The notes under the pieces: model-generated
The model's database searches: none
What the model was told of the DNA's origin: nothing
The model's input: only the letters and a program-made list of their open reading frames with translations
Shown: positions 52,001 through 64,000 of the stretch, in pieces
Layout: each line of letters opens with the position of its first letter
Position numbering within the stretch: the stretch's first letter is position 1
Source of the DNA: Isoperla grammatica
Taxonomy: Eukaryota > Arthropoda > Insecta > Plecoptera > Perlodidae
Length of the DNA stretch: 64,000 nt
Assembly: GCA_945910005.1 (NCBI GenBank)
Contig: CAMDTW010000408.1
Coordinates: forward strand, 1 to 64,000
Reading direction: 5' to 3'
Position numbers and translations under genes: made by a program

Positions 52001-55000
52001 TTCTTGTTTTCCGACGGAGGGTGTAACTTCTATAGAAGTTATCGAAATGTGACGAAATGGACAAATTGTGCTTATTGGAGCCTGAAACGCTCTAAAACAA
52101 CGATTTGTGCAATTTGGTTGAAACCCTTAGGAATCCCAGCCGTATGCAAGATTACTCTTAAAACTGGAAGTTTGTGGTAGATAGACTAATATCAGCCAAT
52201 TTCTATATTTTATGCATATTTTAACCAAAAACGACGAAAAAAACTCAATTTATGCATTTTCATTATACTCTTGAAGAATGCAGCCTATAATTCTTATTTT
52301 TCAACGGAGGGTGTAACTTCTATAGAAGTTATCGAAATGTGACGAAATGGACAAATTGTGCTTATTAGAGCCTGAAACGCTGTAAAACAACGATTTGTCA
52401 ACTTTGGTTGAAACCCTTAGGAATCCCGGCCGTATGCAAGATTCCTCTTAAAACTGGAAGTTTGTGGTAGATAGACTGAAATCAGCCAATTTCTATTTTT
52501 TATGCATATTTTAACCAAAAACGACGAAAAAACTCAATTTATGCATTTTCATTATTCCTTTGAAGAATGCAACCTATAATTCTTATTTTTCGACGGAGGG
52601 TGTAACTTCTACAGAAGTTATCGAAATGTGACGAAATGGACAAATATTGCTTATTGGAGCCTGAAACGCTCTAAAACAACGATATGTCAACTTTAGTTGA
52701 AACCCTTAGGAATCCCGGCCGTATGCAAGATTCCTCTTAAAACTGGAAGTTTGTGGTAGATAGACTGAAATCAGCCAATTTCTATTTTTTATGCATATTT
52801 TAACCAAAAACGACGAAAAAACTCAATTTATGCATTTTCATTATACTCTTGAAGAATGCAACCTATAATTCTTATTTTTCGACGGAGGGTGTAACTTCTA
52901 TAGAAGTTATCGAAATGTGACGAAATGGACAAATTGTGCTTATTGGAGCCTGAAACGCTCTAAAACAACGATTTGTGCAATTTGGTTGAAACCCTTAGGA
53001 ATCCCAGCCGTATGCAAGATTCCTCTCAAAACTGGAAGTTTGTGGTAGATAGACTGAAATCAGCCAATTTCTATATTTTATCCATATTTTAACCAAAAAC
53101 GACCAAAAAACTCAATTTATGCATTTTCATAATACTCTTGAAGAATGCAAAATATAATTCTTATTTTTCAACGGAGAGTGTAACTTCTATAGAAGTTATC
53201 AAAATGTGACGAAATGGACAAATTGTGCTTATTGGAGCCTGAAACGCTCTAAAACAACGATTTGTGCAATTTGGTTGAAACCCTTAGGAATCCCAGCCGT
53301 ATGCAAGATTCCTCTTAAAACTGGAAGTTTGTGGTAGATAGACTAAAATCAGCCAATTTCTATATTTTATGCATATTTTAACCAAAATCGACCAAAAAAC
53401 TCAATTTATGCATTTTCATAATACTCTTTCAGAATGCACACTAACATTATTATTTTTCAACGGTTGGTGTAACTTCTAAAGTAGTTATCGAAATGTTACG
53501 AAATGGACAAATTGTGCTTTTTGGAGCCTGAAACGCTCTAAAACAACGATTTGTCAACTTTGGTCAAAACCCTTAGGAATCCCAGCCGTAACAAGATTCC
53601 TCTTAAAACTGGAAGTTTGTGGTAGATAGACTGAAATCAGCCAATTTCTATATTTTATGCATATTTTAACCAAAAACGACGAAAAAACTCAATTTATGCA
53701 TTTTCATTATACTCTTGAAGAATGCAGCCTATAATTCTTATTTTTCAACGGAGGGTGTAACTTCTATAGAAGTTATCGAAATGTGACGAAATGGACAAAT
53801 TGTGCTTATTGGAGCCTGAAACGCTCTAAAACAACGATTTGTCAACTTTGGTTGAAACCCTTAGGAATCCCGGCCGTATGCAAGATTCCTCTTAAAACTG
53901 GAAGTTTGTGGTAGATGGACTGAAATCAGCCAATTTCTATTTTTTATGCATATTTTAACCAAAAACGACGAAAAAACTCAATTTATGCATTTTCATTATA
54001 CGCTTGAAGAATGCAACCTATAATTCTTATTTTTCGACGGAGGGTGTAACTTCTATAGAAGTTATCGAAATGTGACGAAATGGACAAATTGTGCTTATTG
54101 GAGCCTGAAACGCTCTAAAACAACGATTTGTTAACTTTGGTTGAAACCCTTAGGAATCCCGGCCGTATGCAAGATTCCTCTTTAAACTGGAAGTTTGTGG
54201 TAGATAGACTGAAATCAGCCAATTTCTATTTTTTATGCATATTTTAACCAAAATCGACGAAAAAACTCAATTTATGCATTTTCATTATACTCTTGAAGAA
54301 TGCAACCTATAATTCTTATTTTTCGACGGAGGGTGTAACTTCTATAGAAGTTATCGAAATGTGACGAAATGGACAATTTGTGCTTATTGAAGCCTGAAAC
54401 GCTCTAAAACAACGATTTGTCAACTTTGGTTGAAACCCTTAGGAATCCCAGCCGTATGCAAGATTCCTCTTAAAACTGGAAGTTTGTGGTAGATAGACTG
54501 AAATCAGCAAAGTTCTATTTTTTATGCATATTTTAACCAAAAACGACGAAAAAACTCAATTTCTGCATTTTCATTATACTCTTGAAGAATGCAGCCTATA
54601 ATTCTTATTTTTCAACGGAGGGTGTAACTTCTATAGAAGTTATCGAAATGTGACGAAATGGACAAATTGTGCTTATTGGAGCAGGAAAAGCTCTAAAACA
54701 ACGATTTGTCAACTTTGGTTGAAACCCTTAGGAATCCCGGCCGTATGCAAGATTCCTCTTAAAACTGGAAGTTTGTGGTAGATAGACTGAAATCAGCCAA
54801 TTTCTATTTTTTATGCATATTTTAACCAAAAACGACGAAAAAACTCAATTTATGCATTTTCATTATACTCTTGAAGAATGCAACCTATAATTCTTATTTT
54901 TCGACGGAGGGTGTAACTTCTATAGAAGTTATCGAAATGTGACGAAATGGACAAATTGTGCTTATTGGAGCCTGAAACGCTCTAAAACAACGATTTGTCA

Positions 55001-55202
55001 ACTTTGGTTGAAACCCTTAGGAATCCCGGCCGTATGCAAGATTCCTCTTAAAACTGGAAGTTTGTGGTAGATAGACTGAAATCAGCCAATTTCTATTTTT
55101 TATGCATATTTTAACCAAAAACGACGAAAAAACTCAATTTATGCATTTTCATTATACTCTTGAAGAATGCAACCTATAATTCTTATTTTTCGACGGAGGG
55201 TG
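48021..55202 (+). repeat. 25-monomer HOR, copy 1 (7,182 bp as assembled)
   Basis: Started at TAACTTTTAATAG. Error-free length should be 7,176, as in copy 2; the excess comes from indels before 49000, an extra A near 50780 and an extra A near 52241. It contains the 10-bp/37-bp deleted pair (48599-49131), three C segments (50859, 51726, 53461), a D-like monomer near 53140, and GCAAAGTTC near 54507. No gene. Confidence 0.87.
48599..49131 (+). repeat. Deleted monomer pair, copy 1 of 25-mer
   Basis: Same junctions at 48615/48616 and 48868/48869. Small extra indels here belong to the error-rich contig end. Confidence 0.88.
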
Positions 55203-58200
55203 TAACTTTTAATAGAAGTTATCGAAATGTGACGAAATGGACAAATTGAGCTTATTGGAGCCTGAAACGCTCTAAAACAACGATTTGTGCAATTGGTTGA
55301 AACCCTTAGGAATCCCAGCCGTATGCAAGATTTCTCTTAAAACTGGAAGGTTGTGGTAGATAGACTAAAATCAGCCAATTTCTATATTTTATGCAAATTT
55401 TAACCAAAAGCGACGAAAAAACTCAATTTATGCATTTTCATTATACTCTTGAAGAATGCAGCCTATTATTCTTATTTTTCAACGGAGGGTGTAACTTCTA
55501 TAGAAGTTATCGAAATGTGACGAAATGGACAAATTGTGCTTAATGGAGCCTGAAACGCTCTAAAACAACGATTTGTCAACTTTGGTTGAAACCCTTAGGA
55601 ATCCCGGCCGTATGCAAGATTCCTCTTAAAACTGGAAGTTTGTGGTAGATAGACTGAAATCAGCCAATTTCTATTTTTTATGCATATTTTAACCAAAAAC
55701 GACGAAAAAACTCAATTTATGCATTTTCATTATACTCTTGAAGAATGCAACCTATAATTCTTATTTTTCGACGGAGGGTGTAACTTCTATAGAAGGTGAC
55801 GAAATGGACAAATTGTGCTTATTGGAGCCTGAAACTCTCTAAAACAACGATTTGTGCAATTTGGTTGAAACCCTTAGGAATCCCAGCCGTATGCAAGATT
55901 CCTCTTAAAACTGGAAGTTTGTGGTAGATAGACTAAAATCAGCCAATTTCTATATTTTATGCATATTTTAACCAAAAACGACGAAAAAACTCAATTTATG
56001 CATTTTCATTATACTCTTGAAGAATGCAGCCTATAATTCTTATTTTTGTGACGAAATGGACAAATTGTGCTTATTGGAGCCTAAAACGCTCTAAAACAAC
56101 GATTTGTGCAATTTGGTTGAAACCCTTAGGAATCCCAGCCGTATGCAAGATTCCTCTTAAAACTGGAAGTTTGTGGTAGATAGACTAAAATCAGCCAATT
56201 TCTATATTTTATGCATATTTTAACCAAAAACGACGAAAAAACTCAATTTATGCATTTTCATTATACTCTTGAAGAATGCAGCCTATAATTCTTATTTTTC
56301 AACGGAGGGTGTAACTTCTATAGAAGTTAGCGAAATGTGACGAAATGGACAAATTGTGCTTATTGGAGCCTGAAACGCTCTAAAACAACGATTTGTCAAC
56401 TTTGGTTGAAACCCTTAGGATTCCCGGCCGTATGCAAGATTCCTCTTAAAACTGGAAGTTTGTGGTAGATAGACTGAAATCAGCCAATTTCTATTTTTTA
56501 TGCATATTTTAACTAAAAACGACGAAAAAACTCAATTTATGCATTTTCATTATACTCTTCAAGAATGCAACCTATAATTCTTATTTTTCGACGGAGGGTG
56601 TAACTTCTATAGAAGTTATCGAAATGTGACGAAATGGACAAATTGTGCTTATTGGAGCCTGAAACGCTGTAAAACAACGATTTGTCAACGTTGGTTGAAA
56701 CCCTTAGAATCCCGGCCGTATGCAAGATTCCTCTTAAAACTGGAAGTTTGTGGTAGATAGACTGAAATCAGCCAATTTCTATATTTTTTGCATATTTTAA
56801 CCACAAACGACGAAAAAACTCAATTTATGCATTTTCATTATACTCTTGAAGAATGCAACCTATAATTCTTATTTTTCGACGGAGGGTGTAACTTCTATAG
56901 AAGTTATCGAAATGTGACGAAATGGACAAATTGTGCTTATTGGAGCCTGAAACGCTCTAAAACAACGATTTGTCAACTTTGGTTGAAACCCTTAGGAATC
57001 CCGGCCGTATGCAAGATTCCTCTTAAAACTGGAAGTTTGTGGTAGATCGACTGAAATCAGCCAATTTCTATTTTTTATGCATATTTTAACCAAAAACGAC
57101 GAAAAAACTGAATTTATGCATTTTCATTATACTCTTGAAGAATGCAACCTATAATTCTTATTTTTCGACGGAGGGTGTAACTTGTATAGAAGTTATCGAA
57201 ATGTGACGAAATGGACAAATTGTGCTTATTGGAGCCTGAAACGCTCTAAAACAACGATTTGTTAACTTTGGTTGAAACCCTTAGGAATCCCGGCCGTATG
57301 CAAGATTCCTCTTAAAACTGGAAGTTTGTGGTAGATAGACTGAAATCAGCCAATTTCTATTTTTTATGCATATTTTAACCAAAAACGACGTAAAAACTCA
57401 ATTTATGCATTTTCATTATACTCTTGAAGAATGCAACATATAATTCTTATTTTTCGACGGAGGGTGTAACTTCTATAGAAGTTATCAAAATGTGACGAGA
57501 TGGACAAATTGTGCTTATTGGAGCCTGAAACGCTCTAAAACAACGATTTGTGCAATTTGGTTGAAACCCTTAGGAATCCCAGCCGTATGCAAGATTCCTC
57601 TTAAAACTGGAAGTTTGTGGTAGATAGACTAAAATCAGCCAATTTCTATATTTTATGCATATTTTAACCAAAAACGACGAAAAAACTCAATTTGTGCATT
57701 TTCATTATACTCTTGAAGAATGCAGCCTATAATTCTTGTTTTTCAACGGAGGGTGTAACTTCTATAGAAGTTATCGAAATGTGACAAAATGGACAAATTG
57801 TGCTTATTGGAGCCTAAAACGCTCTAAAACAACGATTTGTCAACTTTGGTTGAAACCCTTAGAAATCCCGGCCGTATGCAAGATTCCTCTTAAAACTGGA
57901 AGTTTGTGGTAGATAGACTAAAATCAGCCAATTTCTATTTTTTATGCATATTTTAACAAAAAACGACCAAAAAACTCAATTTATGCATTTTCATAATACT
58001 CTTTCAGAATGCACACTAACATTATTATTTTTCAACGGTTGGTGTAACTTCTAAAGTAGTTATCGAAATGTGACGAAATGGACAAATTGTGCTTATTGGA
58101 GCCTGAAACGCTCTAAAACAACGATTTGTCAACTTTGGTTGAAACCCTTAGGAATCCCAGCCGTATGCAAGATTCCTCTTAAAACTGGAAGTATGTGGTA

Positions 58201-61200
58201 GATAGACTGAAATCAGCCAATTTCTATTTTTTATGCATATTTTAACCAAAAACGACGAAAAAACTCAATTTATGCATTTTCATTATACTCTTGAAGAATG
58301 CAACCTATAATTCTTATTTTTCGACGGAGGGTGTAACTTCTATAGAAGTTATCGAAATGTGACGAAATGGACAAATTGTGCTTATTGGAGCCTGAAACGC
58401 TCAAAAACAACGATTTGTGCAATTTGGTTGAAACCCTTAGGAATCCCAGCTGTATGCAAGATTCCTCTTAAAACTGGAAGTTTGTGGTAGATAGACTAAA
58501 ATCAGCCAATTTCTATATTTTATGCATATTTTAACCAAAAATGACGAAAAAACTCAATTTATGCATTTTCATTATACTCTTGAAGAATGCAGCCTATAAT
58601 TCTTATTTTTCAACGGAGGGTGTAACTTCTATAGAAGTTATCGAAATGGGACGAAATGGAGAATTTGTGCTTATTGGAGCCTGAAACGCTTTAAAACAAC
58701 GATTTGTCAACTTTGGTTGAAACCCTTAGGAATCCCGGCCGTATGCAAGATTCCTCTTAAAACTGGAAGTTTGTGGTAGATAGACTAAAATCAGCCAATT
58801 TCTATATTTTATGCATATTTTAACCAAAAACGACCAAAAAACTCAATTAATGCATTTTCATAATACTCTTTCAGAATGCACACTAACATTATTATTTTTC
58901 AACGGTTGGTGTAACTTCTAAAGTAGTTATCGAAATGTGACGAAATGGACAAATTGTGCTTATTGGAGCCTGAAACGCTCTAAAACAACGATTTGTCAAC
59001 TTTGGTTGAAACCCTTAGGAATCCCAGCCATATGCAAGATTCCTCTTAAAACTGGAAGTTTGTGGTAGATAGACTGAAATCAGCCAATTTCTATTTTTTA
59101 TGCATATTTTAACCAAAAACGACGAAAAAACTCAATTTATGCATTTTCATTATACTCTTGAAGAATGCAACCTATAATTCTTGTTTTCCGACGGAGGGTG
59201 TAACTTCTATAGAAGTTATCGAAATGTGACGAAATGGACAAATTGTGCTTATTGGAGCCTGAAACGCTCTAAAACAACGATTTGTGCAATTTGGTTGAAA
59301 CCCTTAGGAATCCCAGCCGTATGCAAGATTACTCTTAAAACTGGAAGTTTGTGGTAGATAGACTAATATCAGCCAATTTCTATATTTTATGCATATTTTA
59401 ACCAAAAACGACGAAAAAACTCAATTTATGCATTTTCATTATACTCTTGAAGAATGCAGCCTATAATTCTTATTTTTCAACGGAGGGTGTAACTTCTATA
59501 GAAGTTATCGAAATGTGACGAAATGGACAAATTGTGCTTATTAGAGCCTGAAACGCTGTAAAACAACGATTTGTCAACTTTGGTTGAAACCCTTAGGAAT
59601 CCCGGCCGTATGCAAGATTCCTCTTAAAACTGGAAGTTTGTGGTAGATAGACTGAAATCAGCCAATTTCTATTTTTTATGCATATTTTAACCAAAAACGA
59701 CGAAAAAACTCAATTTATGCATTTTCATTATTCCTTTGAAGAATGCAACCTATAATTCTTATTTTTCGACGGAGGGTGTAACTTCTACAGAAGTTATCGA
59801 AATGTGACGAAATGGACAAATATTGCTTATTGGAGCCTGAAACGCTCTAAAACAACGATATGTCAACTTTAGTTGAAACCCTTAGGAATCCCGGCCGTAT
59901 GCAAGATTCCTCTTAAAACTGGAAGTTTGTGGTAGATAGACTGAAATCAGCCAATTTCTATTTTTTATGCATATTTTAACCAAAAACGACGAAAAAACTC
60001 AATTTATGCATTTTCATTATACTCTTGAAGAATGCAACCTATAATTCTTATTTTTCGACGGAGGGTGTAACTTCTATAGAAGTTATCGAAATGTGACGAA
60101 ATGGACAAATTGTGCTTATTGGAGCCTGAAACGCTCTAAAACAACGATTTGTGCAATTTGGTTGAAACCCTTAGGAATCCCAGCCGTATGCAAGATTCCT
60201 CTCAAAACTGGAAGTTTGTGGTAGATAGACTGAAATCAGCCAATTTCTATATTTTATCCATATTTTAACCAAAAACGACCAAAAAACTCAATTTATGCAT
60301 TTTCATAATACTCTTGAAGAATGCAAAATATAATTCTTATTTTTCAACGGAGAGTGTAACTTCTATAGAAGTTATCAAAATGTGACGAAATGGACAAATT
60401 GTGCTTATTGGAGCCTGAAACGCTCTAAAACAACGATTTGTGCAATTTGGTTGAAACCCTTAGGAATCCCAGCCGTATGCAAGATTCCTCTTAAAACTGG
60501 AAGTTTGTGGTAGATAGACTAAAATCAGCCAATTTCTATATTTTATGCATATTTTAACCAAAATCGACCAAAAAACTCAATTTATGCATTTTCATAATAC
60601 TCTTTCAGAATGCACACTAACATTATTATTTTTCAACGGTTGGTGTAACTTCTAAAGTAGTTATCGAAATGTTACGAAATGGACAAATTGTGCTTTTTGG
60701 AGCCTGAAACGCTCTAAAACAACGATTTGTCAACTTTGGTCAAAACCCTTAGGAATCCCAGCCGTAACAAGATTCCTCTTAAAACTGGAAGTTTGTGGTA
60801 GATAGACTGAAATCAGCCAATTTCTATATTTTATGCATATTTTAACCAAAAACGACGAAAAAACTCAATTTATGCATTTTCATTATACTCTTGAAGAATG
60901 CAGCCTATAATTCTTATTTTTCAACGGAGGGTGTAACTTCTATAGAAGTTATCGAAATGTGACGAAATGGACAAATTGTGCTTATTGGAGCCTGAAACGC
61001 TCTAAAACAACGATTTGTCAACTTTGGTTGAAACCCTTAGGAATCCCGGCCGTATGCAAGATTCCTCTTAAAACTGGAAGTTTGTGGTAGATGGACTGAA
61101 ATCAGCCAATTTCTATTTTTTATGCATATTTTAACCAAAAACGACGAAAAAACTCAATTTATGCATTTTCATTATACGCTTGAAGAATGCAACCTATAAT

Positions 61201-62378
61201 TCTTATTTTTCGACGGAGGGTGTAACTTCTATAGAAGTTATCGAAATGTGACGAAATGGACAAATTGTGCTTATTGGAGCCTGAAACGCTCTAAAACAAC
61301 GATTTGTTAACTTTGGTTGAAACCCTTAGGAATCCCGGCCGTATGCAAGATTCCTCTTTAAACTGGAAGTTTGTGGTAGATAGACTGAAATCAGCCAATT
61401 TCTATTTTTTATGCATATTTTAACCAAAATCGACGAAAAAACTCAATTTATGCATTTTCATTATACTCTTGAAGAATGCAACCTATAATTCTTATTTTTC
61501 GACGGAGGGTGTAACTTCTATAGAAGTTATCGAAATGTGACGAAATGGACAATTTGTGCTTATTGAAGCCTGAAACGCTCTAAAACAACGATTTGTCAAC
61601 TTTGGTTGAAACCCTTAGGAATCCCAGCCGTATGCAAGATTCCTCTTAAAACTGGAAGTTTGTGGTAGATAGACTGAAATCAGCAAAGTTCTATTTTTTA
61701 TGCATATTTTAACCAAAAACGACGAAAAAACTCAATTTCTGCATTTTCATTATACTCTTGAAGAATGCAGCCTATAATTCTTATTTTTCAACGGAGGGTG
61801 TAACTTCTATAGAAGTTATCGAAATGTGACGAAATGGACAAATTGTGCTTATTGGAGCAGGAAAAGCTCTAAAACAACGATTTGTCAACTTTGGTTGAAA
61901 CCCTTAGGAATCCCGGCCGTATGCAAGATTCCTCTTAAAACTGGAAGTTTGTGGTAGATAGACTGAAATCAGCCAATTTCTATTTTTTATGCATATTTTA
62001 ACCAAAAACGACGAAAAAACTCAATTTATGCATTTTCATTATACTCTTGAAGAATGCAACCTATAATTCTTATTTTTCGACGGAGGGTGTAACTTCTATA
62101 GAAGTTATCGAAATGTGACGAAATGGACAAATTGTGCTTATTGGAGCCTGAAACGCTCTAAAACAACGATTTGTCAACTTTGGTTGAAACCCTTAGGAAT
62201 CCCGGCCGTATGCAAGATTCCTCTTAAAACTGGAAGTTTGTGGTAGATAGACTGAAATCAGCCAATTTCTATTTTTTATGCATATTTTAACCAAAAACGA
62301 CGAAAAAACTCAATTTATGCATTTTCATTATACTCTTGAAGAATGCAACCTATAATTCTTATTTTTCGACGGAGGGTG
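55203..62378 (+). repeat. 25-monomer HOR, copy 2 (7,176 bp)
   Basis: The length is explained exactly: 25 x 289 = 7,225, minus 10 and 37 bp (two deleted monomers), minus three 1-bp losses (CAATTGG, GCCGTAACAAG, TTAGAATCC) and plus one 1-bp gain in TTTTAATAG. After 49000, copy 1 differs from it at only three places that I noticed, including AAATGACG near 58542 against AAACGACG. Confidence 0.92.
55779..56309 (+). repeat. Adjacent monomers with 10-bp and 37-bp deletions
   Basis: Two consecutive shortened monomers totalling 531 bp (578 minus 47). In the first, TAGAAG joins GTGACG, with TTATCGAAAT missing (junction 55795/55796). In the second, TATTTTT joins GTGACG, with 37 bp from CAACGG to GAAAT missing (junction 56047/56048), so the palindrome is gone. 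The pair recurs at 62955-63485. Confidence 0.92.
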
Positions 62379-64000
62379 TAACTTTTAATAGAAGTTATCG
62401 AAATGTGACGAAATGGACAAATTGAGCTTATTGGAGCCTGAAACGCTCTAAAACAACGATTTGTGCAATTGGTTGAAACCCTTAGGAATCCCAGCCGTAT
62501 GCAAGATTTCTCTTAAAACTGGAAGGTTGTGGTAGATAGACTAAAATCAGCCAATTTCTATATTTTATGCAAATTTTAACCAAAAGCGACGAAAAAACTC
62601 AATTTATGCATTTTCATTATACTCTTGAAGAATGCAGCCTATTATTCTTATTTTTCAACGGAGGGTGTAACTTCTATAGAAGTTATCGAAATGTGACGAA
62701 ATGGACAAATTGTGCTTAATGGAGCCTGAAACGCTCTAAAACAACGATTTGTCAACTTTGGTTGAAACCCTTAGGAATCCCGGCCGTATGCAAGATTCCT
62801 CTTAAAACTGGAAGTTTGTGGTAGATAGACTGAAATCAGCCAATTTCTATTTTTTATGCATATTTTAACCAAAAACGACGAAAAAACTCAATTTATGCAT
62901 TTTCATTATACTCTTGAAGAATGCAACCTATAATTCTTATTTTTCGACGGAGGGTGTAACTTCTATAGAAGGTGACGAAATGGACAAATTGTGCTTATTG
63001 GAGCCTGAAACTCTCTAAAACAACGATTTGTGCAATTTGGTTGAAACCCTTAGGAATCCCAGCCGTATGCAAGATTCCTCTTAAAACTGGAAGTTTGTGG
63101 TAGATAGACTAAAATCAGCCAATTTCTATATTTTATGCATATTTTAACCAAAAACGACGAAAAAACTCAATTTATGCATTTTCATTATACTCTTGAAGAA
63201 TGCAGCCTATAATTCTTATTTTTGTGACGAAATGGACAAATTGTGCTTATTGGAGCCTAAAACGCTCTAAAACAACGATTTGTGCAATTTGGTTGAAACC
63301 CTTAGGAATCCCAGCCGTATGCAAGATTCCTCTTAAAACTGGAAGTTTGTGGTAGATAGACTAAAATCAGCCAATTTCTATATTTTATGCATATTTTAAC
63401 CAAAAACGACGAAAAAACTCAATTTATGCATTTTCATTATACTCTTGAAGAATGCAGCCTATAATTCTTATTTTTCAACGGAGGGTGTAACTTCTATAGA
63501 AGTTAGCGAAATGTGACGAAATGGACAAATTGTGCTTATTGGAGCCTGAAACGCTCTAAAACAACGATTTGTCAACTTTGGTTGAAACCCTTAGGATTCC
63601 CGGCCGTATGCAAGATTCCTCTTAAAACTGGAAGTTTGTGGTAGATAGACTGAAATCAGCCAATTTCTATTTTTTATGCATATTTTAACTAAAAACGACG
63701 AAAAAACTCAATTTATGCATTTTCATTATACTCTTCAAGAATGCAACCTATAATTCTTATTTTTCGACGGAGGGTGTATTTTCTATAGAAGTTATCGAAA
63801 TGTGACGAAATGGACAAATTGTGCTTATTGGAGCCTGAAACGCTGTAAAACAACGATTTGTCAACTTTGGTTGAAACCCTTAGAATCCCGGCCGTATGCA
63901 AGATTCCTCTTAAAACTGGAAGTTTGTGGTAGATAGACTGAAATCAGCCAATTTCTATATTTTTTGCATATTTTAACCACAAACGACGAAAAAACTCAAT
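62379..64000 (+). repeat. 25-monomer HOR, copy 3, cut by window end
   Basis: Continues at offset 7,176 from copy 2 (deleted pair at 62955-63485). It differs near 63777, where GTGTATTTTCTATAG replaces GTGTAACTTCTATAG and so changes one palindrome arm, and near 63866, where CAACTTTGG replaces CAACGTTGG. The HOR evidently continues beyond the window. Confidence 0.9.
62955..63485 (+). repeat. Deleted monomer pair, copy 3 of 25-mer
   Basis: Same two junctions as at 55779, at 62971/62972 and 63223/63224, offset exactly 7,176. Confidence 0.92.

Larger units (their letters stand above)
47625..64000 (+). repeat. 289-bp satellite array, right contig
   Basis: Same monomer family, same orientation and same subtypes as on the left of the N run. 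Here the monomers form a 25-mer HOR of 7,176 bp. The array runs off the end of the window. No gene, transposon or unique sequence is visible. Confidence 0.97.

Noticed and set aside
1..64000. CRISPR array or bacterial repeat system
   Set aside because: The repeat is 289 bp with no unique spacers; neighbouring monomers differ only by scattered substitutions. The array has no cas genes and looks eukaryotic.
1..64000. Inserted retrotransposon or inverted array block
   Set aside because: I followed the TGTAAC mark from monomer to monomer; spacing stays at 289 bp or the listed deletions and orientation never changes, so there is no room for an insertion.

Overview
The whole window is one tandem satellite DNA array. 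I see no protein-coding gene, RNA gene, transposon, CRISPR array or unique sequence. The monomer is 289 bp, AT-rich (about 35% GC counted on a type A monomer), and every copy lies in the same orientation. About 221 monomers fill 63.8 kb of called sequence; the other 200 bases are a run of N at 47425-47624. Kilobase-scale arrays of long monomers organised into multi-monomer higher-order repeats (HORs), plus a scaffolding gap, point to a eukaryotic chromosome and most likely centromeric or pericentromeric heterochromatin. I do not recognise the family and cannot name the organism. CpG is not depleted in the monomer (10 seen, about 9 expected from C and G content).

Layout. 1-36780: large HOR units sharing the same start and, in three of them, the same tail, with different cores. 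Unit I is 1-12716 (44 monomers, 12,716 bp). Unit II is 12717-18785 (21 monomers, 6,069 bp). Unit III is 18786-30309 (40 monomers, 11,524 bp). Unit IV starts at 30310 and leaves the pattern near 36780. The core of unit I is a nested 8-mer/5-mer HOR (2277-7080). 36637-41482: a 10-monomer HOR (2,856 bp), one full copy and part of a second. 41390-47424 and 47625-49000: the same satellite with many single-base indels on both sides of the N run, best read as poorly polished contig ends. 48021-64000: a 25-monomer HOR (7,176 bp), two full copies and a partial third, nearly identical to each other.

Monomers fall into subtypes (A, B, C, D and recombinants) told apart by linked variants. Each typical monomer carries an 18-bp perfect palindrome, a 7-bp-stem inverted repeat, a 10-bp-phased direct repeat and a phased A-tract block. 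All multi-base deletions I can find in the clean sequence (10, 34 and 37 bp) fall on or beside the palindrome. The short open frames of 60-100 codons are by-products of the satellite: the period is not a multiple of three and the frames are not conserved from monomer to monomer.
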